Positions 16,463 through 24,678 of a stretch of DNA of 64,000 nucleotides are shown here, in pieces. This DNA is from Parabacteroides sp. AD58. GTDB taxonomy: Bacteria; Bacteroidota; Bacteroidia; Bacteroidales; Tannerellaceae. Both the position numbers and the translations under genes were made by a program. The stretch spans positions 2,852,001 to 2,916,000 of the forward strand of contig NZ_CP146284.1 of assembly GCF_023744375.2 (NCBI RefSeq), read 5' to 3'. The notes beneath the pieces are model-generated. The model was not told the DNA's origin and did no database searches. It saw only the letters and a list, made by a program, of their open reading frames with translations. Positions within the stretch are counted from its first letter, which is position 1. Every line of letters starts with the position of its first letter.

Positions 16463-19270
16463 ATGAAAACATATCTATATATCCTTATTACAGGACTCTC
16501 AATATTATTCGCTTGCCGGAAGAGTGATTCGCCTCTGTATTCGGAAGAGGCTAGAAAAGAAATTGATTCGATTTTACAAAAAAATTGTAACACAGATTCT
16601 TTATTGATCTTTCTTGATTCTTTTAAAGTAGCAAACAATATGTACGGGCAGGTTGCCACGTACGGACAATTAGGAAAAGTATATCGTGAAAATGCCTCTT
16701 TTGACGATGCCATTCAATATCATAAAAAAGGTCTGGAGATGGCTACTCAGATGAATGACACGCTTGAAATCGTGAAGGCGCTGAATAATCTTGGAACCAA
16801 CTACCGGCGTATCGGGATATTGACCGAAGCTTCCGAATACCATTTCAGGGCATTGGGCCTGATAGAGAAAATGAAGGGAAGAACGTATGACATCAAGAAA
16901 AACCGGTTGGTTGCCATGAATGGAATCGGGAATATTTATCTCTCCTTGGGGAATAATAATGCGGCTGAAAGAGTTTTCCGTAATTCCTTAGCCGGAGAAA
17001 AGGAATTGAACAGCGCATTGGGACAGGCAATCAACACGGCCAACTTAGGTTTTATATTTGAAAGCCGTGAAGAATACGACTCGGCTTATATCTATTTCAA
17101 GCAATCTTTGTCATACAATCAGCAGGCTAAATCCGATTTAGGAATATCCCTTTGCTATAACCATTTCGGAAACCTTCACGAAAAAAAAGGTGAACTTGAT
17201 GAAGCTCTAGCCAACTACCACAAAGCCTATGACATAATGAAAGGGAAAAGCGACCATTGGCATTGGTTGGAGTCATGTATTTCGATGGCACGTGTACTTC
17301 TCAAACTTAACAACCCTGCCCTAGCACAAACTTATTTGTCGCAGGCAAGGAAAACGGCACGGGACATTAATTCATTTGAACATCTGAGTGCGATTCATAA
17401 GCTGGATTATATATACTTTTTAGGACAAAACGACTGCCAAAGAGCTTTGGAAAGTTACATACAGAGCCAGGCATATGCTGACAGCGTGAAAAATGAGGAA
17501 AGCATCAATCATCTCCAAAATCTGAGAATTAAATACGAAATAGAAAAAAACGCACAGGAAATTGATTTGGTTAAAAAGAATTTCATTGAGGAACAACGCA
17601 ACAAGCGAATCATCCTAACTGTGAGCATTCTGATTCTTTTGATGACTTGTTCGGCCATAGCATTCCTTTGGTATGCTTTGCGGATGAGGTCAAAAACAAA
17701 CCGTACTTTACGACAGGTAGAACAGATACGTACCGGATTCTTCACCAATATCACACATGAGTTCCGTACACCGCTCACCGTAATCCTGGGATTGGTGGAG
17801 CAAATGCGGAATAACGATGTATCTAAAGACGAGACGGAACGTTACCTTAACTCCATTCAACGGCAGGGCAACAATTTGCTGGAATTGGTAAATCAATTGC
17901 TGGACATGTCAAAACTTATGGCAAAGGCTGATCGTAAACAGTGGTATCGGGGAAATATTGTCGCATTCATACGCATGACTCTTGACAGTTATCGCGAATA
18001 TGCCTGTTCGCAGTACATTAATTTGCTGTTCATTCCGGAATCGAATACCATCGAGATGGATTTTATACCTGAGTATTTTAATAAAATAATGCGCAATCTG
18101 CTTTCAAATGCACTGAAATATACGCCTGCCAATGGAATTATCAGGATAGAAATGAAAAAAGATAAATCATTGTTGAGGTTGCAGGTTTTCAATACCGGAA
18201 ATGAGATTCCCGAAGAGGAAATACCACGGTTGTTCGATACGTTTTACCAAGGTTCAAACAACGAGAAGCAGATAGGAACAGGTATAGGACTTCCCTACAC
18301 ACGCCAGATGGTGGAAAGTATGAACGGAAACATCAAAGTTTACAACAAGAAAGGTGAAGGGGTTGTTTTTTCAGTCTATATACCACTTGATCAAGATTCG
18401 ATAGAGAGACTTCCATGGAGCGATGCTACCAACGTTACAGAACAAATTCGTGGAAAGAATGATCTGGAAAAGATTCAGGTTAAGAATAATGTCGCTGAAA
18501 ATAGTCTTAGTCCTTCCATACTGATTGTGGAGGACAATCTGGATATTTCATTTTACATCAGCACCCTACTAAAGGGGAAATACCATCTTAATTATGCTTC
18601 TGACGGCAAAGAAGGCATTGATAAAGCGAAAAATTACATGCCCGACCTTATCCTGACAGACCTGATGATGCCAGGCATGGATGGCTATATGCTCTGCCAT
18701 GAAATCCGGCAGTCTGAGATATTGAACCACATCCCTATCATTATCATCACAGCGAAAAGCAGTGACGCGGACCGCATACGAGGTTTGGAAGAAGGAGCGG
18801 ACGCATACTTGATCAAGCCTTTCAATGCAGAAGAGTTACTTGTGCGTGTCGAAAAATTGTTGGAGCAGCGCCGGCAATTGCGAGACAAATTCTCTAAGGC
18901 CTTACAAGAAGGTTCTGCTCAAAATGTGGAATTATCATCTAGAGACCGTGATTTCCTGAATCGACTAACATCAATTATACATAGCCATTTAGCGGACAAA
19001 GATTTGAACGCAGATTTTATTGCCGACAAAATGTGTATGAGTAGAACGCAATTGAATCGGAAAATCCGTTCGATTGCCGACTATACAGCTACCACCTACA
19101 TTCTTCAGATTCGGATGGAAAAAGCCAAACGTCTGCTAGCTTCTACAGAACAAGCCATCGGAGATATCGCCACGACTTGTGGTTTTGAAGATACCAGTTA
19201 TTTTACACGTGTCTTTAAACAAATGTTCAATGTCACCCCCAGTCAATACAGAAAAACTCCTAAATTGTAG
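16463..19270 (+). CDS. TPR-sensor hybrid two-component system protein (kinase, receiver, AraC output in one chain)
   Basis: A 935-residue one-piece signalling protein. It starts with a lipoprotein-like signal (LFAC, Cys18). Residues about 40-370 are tetratricopeptide repeats (for example ALNNLGTNYRRIGILTEASE, CYNHFGNLHEKKGELDEALA). One membrane helix lies at about 383-404. Then come HisKA with FTNITHEFRTPLTV (phospho-His432), HATPase with NLLSNALKYTP (Asn549) and GTGIGLPYTRQMVE, a receiver with LILTDLMMPGMDG (phospho-Asp733), and a C-terminal AraC-type HTH ending GFEDTSYFTRVFKQMFNVTP. Most polysaccharide-sensing hybrids use beta-propeller or periplasmic-binding sensors; here TPRs face the periplasm. 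The likely target promoters are the 36-bp blocks just downstream and at 13942. A decayed paralogue lies at 13555. Confidence 0.93.
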   Translation: MKTYLYILITGLSILFACRKSDSPLYSEEARKEIDSILQKNCNTDSLLIFLDSFKVANNMYGQVATYGQLGKVYRENASFDDAIQYHKKGLEMATQMNDTLEIVKALNNLGTNYRRIGILTEASEYHFRALGLIEKMKGRTYDIKKNRLVAMNGIGNIYLSLGNNNAAERVFRNSLAGEKELNSALGQAINTANLGFIFESREEYDSAYIYFKQSLSYNQQAKSDLGISLCYNHFGNLHEKKGELDEALANYHKAYDIMKGKSDHWHWLESCISMARVLLKLNNPALAQTYLSQARKTARDINSFEHLSAIHKLDYIYFLGQNDCQRALESYIQSQAYADSVKNEESINHLQNLRIKYEIEKNAQEIDLVKKNFIEEQRNKRIILTVSILILLMTCSAIAFLWYALRMRSKTNRTLRQVEQIRTGFFTNITHEFRTPLTVILGLVEQMRNNDVSKDETERYLNSIQRQGNNLLELVNQLLDMSKLMAKADRKQWYRGNIVAFIRMTLDSYREYACSQYINLLFIPESNTIEMDFIPEYFNKIMRNLLSNALKYTPANGIIRIEMKKDKSLLRLQVFNTGNEIPEEEIPRLFDTFYQGSNNEKQIGTGIGLPYTRQMVESMNGNIKVYNKKGEGVVFSVYIPLDQDSIERLPWSDATNVTEQIRGKNDLEKIQVKNNVAENSLSPSILIVEDNLDISFYISTLLKGKYHLNYASDGKEGIDKAKNYMPDLILTDLMMPGMDGYMLCHEIRQSEILNHIPIIIITAKSSDADRIRGLEEGADAYLIKPFNAEELLVRVEKLLEQRRQLRDKFSKALQEGSAQNVELSSRDRDFLNRLTSIIHSHLADKDLNADFIADKMCMSRTQLNRKIRSIADYTATTYILQIRMEKAKRLLASTEQAIGDIATTCGFEDTSYFTRVFKQMFNVTPSQYRKTPKL

Positions 19271-19420
19271 AATATCTACAAAAAACCATTCTGCTTTTGA
19301 GAGAGAAAACAGGACAATTAAAACATTGTAAATCAAAAAATATACACCCATTTTATATTCAAAAAATCCTGATTGTACCACAGAAAAAAGGTTTAATAAT
19401 ACCGATTTTTGATCTAATAT

Positions 19421-19456
19421 TCCTAACTGAAGGTAATAAATACTGATATATTTGCT
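19421..19456 (+). promoter_or_regulatory. Promoter block shared with 13942-13977; -7 element TATATTTG
   Basis: This matches the block at 13942-13977 over 36 bp without gaps. It includes TATATTTG (19447-19454), a TAnnTTTG element, 56 bp before the DUF805 gene. A TCCTGAT word about 50 bp further upstream (near 19367) also recurs in front of the first block (13921). It is the probable target of the hybrid regulator encoded immediately upstream. Confidence 0.6.
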
Positions 19457-19509
19457 TCAGACATCAATTATATAGATAACATGATTTATTAATTTAAAAT
19501 TTAAAGACT

Positions 19510-19884
19510 ATGGGAGCTATTATTTCAAATTTCATGGAGATTATCCTTGGCAAGTATGCCCAGTTCAAAGGACGTGCCGGTAGAAGTGAATTTTGGATGT
19601 TTTATTTGGTCTATTTCATCATTGGGGCTGTCTTCTCTATCTTGATGAACCTTGTGGCAAGTATCTCTTTCCTTTATTATATCATTTTAGTACTGCAAGT
19701 AATTATCATATTGGGACTGCTTGTACCTACATTGGCTGTCAGCGTGCGTAGGCTTCACGATATAGGCAAAGGAGGAGAATGGATATTTATTAATCTAATA
19801 CCTCTTATAGGTTCTATCTGGTTTCTTATTCTGCTGATAAAAGAAGGCGAGAAAGTCGCGAACCGTTTTGGCAATCCAGCCTGA
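19510..19884 (+). CDS. DUF805-family small membrane protein
   Basis: A 124-residue protein matching the DUF805 family: KYAQFKGRAGRSEFWMFYLV near the N-terminus, then membrane segments, and the family signature AVSVRRLHDIGKGGEWIFIN followed by LIPLIGSIWFLILLIKEGEK. DUF805 proteins are inner-membrane proteins of unknown function, some annotated as inhibitors or partners of other membrane proteins. It is the first gene after the shared regulated promoter, so it is the prime candidate target of the hybrid regulator. The start is set by the normal N-terminus. The genes that follow on the same strand (to about 24566) may form one transcript with it. Confidence 0.9.
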   Translation: MGAIISNFMEIILGKYAQFKGRAGRSEFWMFYLVYFIIGAVFSILMNLVASISFLYYIILVLQVIIILGLLVPTLAVSVRRLHDIGKGGEWIFINLIPLIGSIWFLILLIKEGEKVANRFGNPA

Positions 19885-19918
19885 TAAAAAAGTCGTGTTT
19901 TTCATTAAATCTGAATTT

Positions 19919-21167
19919 ATGGCAAAAAGGATATTTCCACGAGACATTCTTTTAGCTCTCTTTACCATGGTTCTGTTTTTCCAGAGCCATGCTAGGGAAC
20001 CCGATAAGAATAACGGCTAGAAATGAGATGGAACAGATTCGTGCATTTGGAAGCAACCGTGTCATCTCTGTGACAGAAAACAATTATATCAATCTCTACA
20101 AAGTTTTTGAATTCTCGGATCTAAGAGAGAAAGCCTGTGTTTTGGATGAAAAAAAGCTTACAAATCCAGCTGTATTCAAATTCATAGATTGCGAATTTCG
20201 TAACAATCAGCAGTTTAGTATTGTATATATAGATAATATCACGGAGAATATCCAACTTTTCCAATATTGTTTTAGTGGTAACGAGGGTATTTTGTTTAGT
20301 CATGGAACTCACATTACTTTAGACAAATACTCAATTTATCATGTAGATGATTTCGGTAATGTCAGCTTGGTTAAAGATATGAATTGTTCTTGGAGTCATA
20401 CGGAAATGAAACCAGAGATACGGAAAACGGATGAAGTACCAGCAGAGCCTATTTTATACTATCTATGGGAAGGACAGATCAACAATCGGGAAATTCGTCT
20501 GGTTTGTGCACGGCAGAAAAAAGTGCTGATAGGCGAAATGATGATGAAAAATGAGGTAGGCACGGAATTTCTCCGAGTATTGGGTATGATCGATACGGAT
20601 GGCGAAATCTTGTTTAACGTCTATGATACGGAAAATGTTTGTGCTTTAAGGCGAATATTTTTAGGACATATAGTGGGCAAGACATTGGAATGTTTTGACG
20701 AAACGACACAAATGGAATTTAAACTCCGTACTTATAAAGGTGATGTACGATATGCCATGGATAGGGAAGCGGATGCTTATTGCAGTCCTTTTTCTAAATC
20801 AACAATCTATTATTTAAAGGCTGACAATCGGGAATTGGCCGGAGGATATAGTTTCTTTAATATGACATCATATTCTGAACATTACGGGCGTATCGATATT
20901 TCCCGTTCTGGAGCTGATCTTGAAGTGATGGAGTTTTCCATCGATTACAAAAATAAGGGACGTCAAGCTTTGACCGACGGTAAAAGTATATTGGACGGTA
21001 ATACATTCAAACATCATTTATCGTATGGTGAATGTGATTATGAGTTTGAGGTCTTTTTTTATAACGGTTTTCTCATTATTCATTCCGTATCCGGAAAGCC
21101 GTATGGTTGTTTCGATTCTAATACCAGCATTGAAGGTATTTATGTGCAAGAATCAAGTGTAGGATAA
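19919..21167 (+). pseudogene. Unknown secreted protein, signal peptide and body in different frames (probable frameshift)
   Basis: An ATG at 19919 opens a clear Sec signal peptide (DILLALFTMVLFFQSHARE) that ends at TAG after 33 codons. A second frame, open from 19989 (first ATG), encodes 392 residues with no signal of its own, and its true homology probably begins near NEMEQIRAFGSNRVISVTEN. The two frames overlap around 19989-20017 and differ by one base, which is what a single-base indel would give. The body is rich in beta structure (YINLYKVFEFSDL, FSIVYIDNITENIQLFQYCF) and matches no family I recognise. It lies 34 bp after DUF805 and 26 bp before the beta-helix gene, so it is likely co-transcribed. 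A programmed shift or sequence error are alternatives. Confidence 0.6.
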
Positions 21168-21193
21168 TAATAATCTGTAAAATAAAAGAGAAA

Positions 21194-22627
21194 ATGAGAA
21201 TGAAAGATTATAGAAATAGTGTGCTGATAGCGGTAATATTGTTCGTCATGGGTCTGGCTGCTGAAGCACAAGTAGGCAACTTTCTGCAACGAGCAAAAAA
21301 GACAGTGACAGAAAAGACAAACGAGTCTGCAGGCAATGTGGCAAGCAGAACTCTTAGTACTAGAGGCAATGCCATTTATGTGAGCCTTGAAAAAGGCAGC
21401 GCAAGAGCGGAAGGGACAAAAGACGCTCCGATGAAGGATATACAGAAAGCCATTGATAAAGCGACAAACGGTGACATGATCCGTATATCTCAGGGCAACT
21501 ATCTTGGCAATTTGGACCGCGGATGGATTCAGATAAAAGGTAAATACGTCAGTCTCGAAGGTGGGTGGAACGATGATTTCACAGAACGTGACCCTATAAA
21601 ATACATTACACGTATTCAGCCTTCAGTGGAACAAAGAGGTACAATAGGACAGGGGCTACTGATGATTGAGGCTACCTCAGATAAAAATTCACACATAATC
21701 ATTGATGGATTGTTCTTCGACTTGGGTTTGGTGCATGAATATGCTAAAGCCGATCCAACAGACGAACGTTTCGGTTGTCCTGAAGGTTGTGAAACCGGAC
21801 GTATCATGCCGGTAGGAAATCCACCAAACAAAACAATCCGTCTTATTGGAGGAAAGGTAGCAGGCAAGTTCATAGTCCGCAACTGTATGTTCCTGAACGC
21901 TTCGTTCAATGCCATCATCATGACAAACATGGGAGGTGACTGGGAAATATATAATAATGTTTTTGTTTCCAATTTATATGCTTCCTGTGAAATTAACGGA
22001 GGTTTGAACCAGAATACTGGTGCTCATCTGTCAACCGTCGATTTTCATCACAACACCGTGTTGTTCTCATGGCCGACGACAAAAGAAATGGAGAGCATGG
22101 GGTACGGGTACCGATTTAAAAATGGAGCAGATCATAATGTACATCATAATATTTTCGGCTGTAATAACTTTGGTGCATTGGACGGCGGTTGGGACGATTC
22201 TAACCTTCCTGCTAACAAACGCAAAATATGTTCGGCATACGACAATCTGTTTTTTATGAACAAGGGTGATCTCGTGATTGCAGGTACAAGCGGAGGTAAA
22301 TGGCTCTATGTACCTAGTAAACGCTTTGAGGAGGTTGAAATGCTGACAAAATACGAGAATAACAGAGAACTCCCAAGTACAAGTAAGTTTAAAGATGTGA
22401 TCGATCAAGCTTATTTGAAGGGATTCGCTTCCTTGAAGGTAATGACAACTGAAAGTTATGATCCAAATTCCGCCGCAAATCTTTATAGGGAGGCTCATGG
22501 ATTGAACAAACAGGGAACTTCAACCACAAGAGTTTCAATGTTCGGAAACCGTTACAATTTCGACAAGGCTGTGCAGTTGTTTGGAGCGGAACCCGGATAT
22601 GGCGCACAGCTTCCTATCGGTAATTAA
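21194..22627 (+). CDS. Secreted right-handed beta-helix protein (pectate-lyase-like fold)
   Basis: A 477-residue protein with a signal peptide (ILFVMGLAAEAQ). After a short helical linker (NFLQRAKKTVTEKTNES) it enters a DUF1565/parallel-beta-helix pattern: AIYVSLEKGSARAEGTKDAP, MKDIQKAIDKATNGDMIRIS and YVSLEGGWNDDF. Repeated short strands follow with asparagine-rich turns (FIVRNCMFLNASFNAIIM, WEIYNNVFVSNLYAS, VDFHHNTVLFSWP, HNVHHNIFGCNN). No catalytic residues of polysaccharide lyases can be picked out by eye, so enzyme and non-enzymatic surface functions are both open. It is 26 bp after the frameshifted unknown gene and 52 bp before the TMEM43 homologue, suggesting one operon. Confidence 0.75.
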   Translation: MRMKDYRNSVLIAVILFVMGLAAEAQVGNFLQRAKKTVTEKTNESAGNVASRTLSTRGNAIYVSLEKGSARAEGTKDAPMKDIQKAIDKATNGDMIRISQGNYLGNLDRGWIQIKGKYVSLEGGWNDDFTERDPIKYITRIQPSVEQRGTIGQGLLMIEATSDKNSHIIIDGLFFDLGLVHEYAKADPTDERFGCPEGCETGRIMPVGNPPNKTIRLIGGKVAGKFIVRNCMFLNASFNAIIMTNMGGDWEIYNNVFVSNLYASCEINGGLNQNTGAHLSTVDFHHNTVLFSWPTTKEMESMGYGYRFKNGADHNVHHNIFGCNNFGALDGGWDDSNLPANKRKICSAYDNLFFMNKGDLVIAGTSGGKWLYVPSKRFEEVEMLTKYENNRELPSTSKFKDVIDQAYLKGFASLKVMTTESYDPNSAANLYREAHGLNKQGTSTTRVSMFGNRYNFDKAVQLFGAEPGYGAQLPIGN

Positions 22628-22679
22628 CAGGAATATACTAGAAAGTAAATTATAAAGATTAACCGTTAATAATATTATT

Positions 22680-24005
22680 ATGGCTTATCAAGAAACAAAA
22701 ACAACAGGATATGGAACCCGGGTGTCCAATTCTTTAAAAGGTATCGGTATCGGATTCTTGTTATTATTGGGTGGTACAGCTTTATTGTGGTGGAATGAAG
22801 GACGTACTGTGCAGATAACCCAAATGCTGGAGGAAGCACAAACAGTGGCAGTACATGTAGAAGATGTATCAAAACCGGATCCATCTTTAAATGGAAAACT
22901 TATTCATGCCACAGCTTTCACCCAAACAAAGGATTCTCTTAATGACTTGACTTTCGGCGTAGGATGCGTAGCGATACAACTGGAACGTAAAGTGCAATAC
23001 TATCAATGGGTAGAGCATTCAGAGACCGAGACAAAAGATAAAACCGGAGGAAGTCAGGAAACAGTAACAACCTACTACTATAAACAGGAATGGATAGGTA
23101 ACCCTGTCAATTCTCAGGAGTTCAAAGATCCTGATTATCAAAACAAGAACTTTGTGTTGATGGACATCGAAAATAAAAGTTATATGGCAGAGAATGTAAC
23201 ATTCGGAGCATACAAACTGCCAAAGGATCTGATTGGTTCCATTTCCGGTACAGTCCCGATGGAACTGAGTTTAAGCGAAGAGCGATTAAGTGAGTGGAAT
23301 AGGGATATCAAGAAAAGTTTCGAAAGCACGTCTGCTTCTACTGTAAACAATACAGCCGCCGTTGCCGGAGAAACATCTACTATCGCCGAAGGAGACTCAG
23401 TAAAGGTTGAGACTGTCGCGACTACGGAGACAGGGCAGATTGTCAAACAGGACTACAATTATGTCCATGTTAATGGTAACGTGCTTTATTTCGGAAAGAA
23501 TCCCAACAATCCGCAAGTTGGTGATGTGTCTGTCACCTTTACAAAAATAATGCCGGGAGATGCTTCCGTTATAGCCGTAGTAAGTGGAAACAACCTGCAG
23601 TCGTATATCGCAAAAAACGGTAAAAAATTGTCTGTTCTCACATCCGGAGCCGTAAGCATGGATGAGATGTTCGAAACTGAGCATCTGAGCAATTCAATCA
23701 TTTCCTGGGTACTACGTTTCATAGGCTTGTTCTTGGTAGTCTCTGGATTAAAGGGGATTTTCGGTATCTTGGTAGATTTGTTGAGAGTCCTGCCATTCCT
23801 GGCCGATATTGTCGGACTTGGTGTCGGCTTGATATGTAAAGTGTTGGGATTGGTATGGTCACTACTTGTGATTGCCGCGGCTTGGCTGTTTTATCGTCCC
23901 GTTACCGCAGGAATACTGCTGGCTGTCATCGTCGTGCTCATAGCATACCTTGTGAAAAGAGGAAAAAATAATAAGAAAGCCAAAGTATTAAACGTGCAGA
24001 TGTAA
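22680..24005 (+). CDS. TMEM43-family membrane protein
   Basis: A 441-residue protein with one N-terminal membrane helix (GIGFLLLLGGTALLWWNEGR) and a cluster of hydrophobic segments at the C-terminus (about residues 340-430). The long middle domain lies outside the membrane. The WWNEGR motif just after the first helix, the central VQYYQWVEHSETETKDKTGG and YYYKQEWIGNPVNSQEF, and the four-helix end fit the TMEM43 (LUMA) family. The eukaryotic members sit in the nuclear envelope and endoplasmic reticulum; bacterial members are uncharacterised. The gene is in a row with a DUF805 protein, an unknown secreted protein and a beta-helix protein under a probable regulated promoter, which hints at an envelope role. 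Confidence 0.8.
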   Translation: MAYQETKTTGYGTRVSNSLKGIGIGFLLLLGGTALLWWNEGRTVQITQMLEEAQTVAVHVEDVSKPDPSLNGKLIHATAFTQTKDSLNDLTFGVGCVAIQLERKVQYYQWVEHSETETKDKTGGSQETVTTYYYKQEWIGNPVNSQEFKDPDYQNKNFVLMDIENKSYMAENVTFGAYKLPKDLIGSISGTVPMELSLSEERLSEWNRDIKKSFESTSASTVNNTAAVAGETSTIAEGDSVKVETVATTETGQIVKQDYNYVHVNGNVLYFGKNPNNPQVGDVSVTFTKIMPGDASVIAVVSGNNLQSYIAKNGKKLSVLTSGAVSMDEMFETEHLSNSIISWVLRFIGLFLVVSGLKGIFGILVDLLRVLPFLADIVGLGVGLICKVLGLVWSLLVIAAAWLFYRPVTAGILLAVIVVLIAYLVKRGKNNKKAKVLNVQM

Positions 24006-24077
24006 GGAATAATAGGAATGAAAGCTTTTATGAGCAGTTTTGGAACAGATCCACGCCTTTACAATGGGCAGTCTACC

Positions 24078-24566
24078 ATGTGCGAAAACAGCAAAACTTA
24101 TTACATATTCAGAGTTTTTGTTTTGTTGTTAGCGGCAATATCTTTTGCCGACAGTATTCAAAGTACCGTAGCCGGAACGCCAGTAAAAGGGATTCCGACT
24201 CCTGTATACGTTCGTTCTGTCGACGAGGTTTTTCTCATGGAAATCAAGGAATACCACGTATTCAATGCGAGAGCGGCCGATTCGTACGTGAAAGTTCTGT
24301 TCTCAGCCACTACCGTGGTAAAGGATTTCAAGGTACTCAAACTCAGCGAGTGCGAAATAGACGACAACGGCAGAATTTCGTTCCACGAAGAAACGCTTTA
24401 CGAACAATTTGAGCTAGTACCAGAATGCCCCATCATGGTAGTTATGACTTTCTTTGGCAGCATACCCAACAATGGTTTCTCATATACCGACAAGGATAGA
24501 ACGACGCGTAAATTCACTGTAAACTTAAGCGGCAAGGACGGTAGAGTTGAGATAGAGGGGTATTGA
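24078..24566 (+). CDS. Unknown exported protein
   Basis: A 162-residue protein when started at the ATG at 24078, which places a signal-peptide-like hydrophobic run (IFRVFVLLLAAISFADSIQS) at the N-terminus. An in-frame ATG 20 codons earlier is less likely because it would bury that signal. The mature part is predicted to be mainly beta (VYVRSVDEVFLMEIKEYHVF, SYVKVLFSATTVVKDFKVLK) and ends in VNLSGKDGRVEIEGY. No family is recognised. It follows the TMEM43 homologue by 72 bp and may be the last gene of that operon; the second IS copy begins 112 bp later. Confidence 0.6.
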   Translation: MCENSKTYYIFRVFVLLLAAISFADSIQSTVAGTPVKGIPTPVYVRSVDEVFLMEIKEYHVFNARAADSYVKVLFSATTVVKDFKVLKLSECEIDDNGRISFHEETLYEQFELVPECPIMVVMTFFGSIPNNGFSYTDKDRTTRKFTVNLSGKDGRVEIEGY

Positions 24567-24678
24567 ACAAAAAAAATGGGAACGGATTAAACTTAGCAAG
24601 TTTAACAATCTGATTTTAGTTTACAAAAACACGTTCATATGATCCCTATAGACAAATGCAACAACTATAATAGACAGT

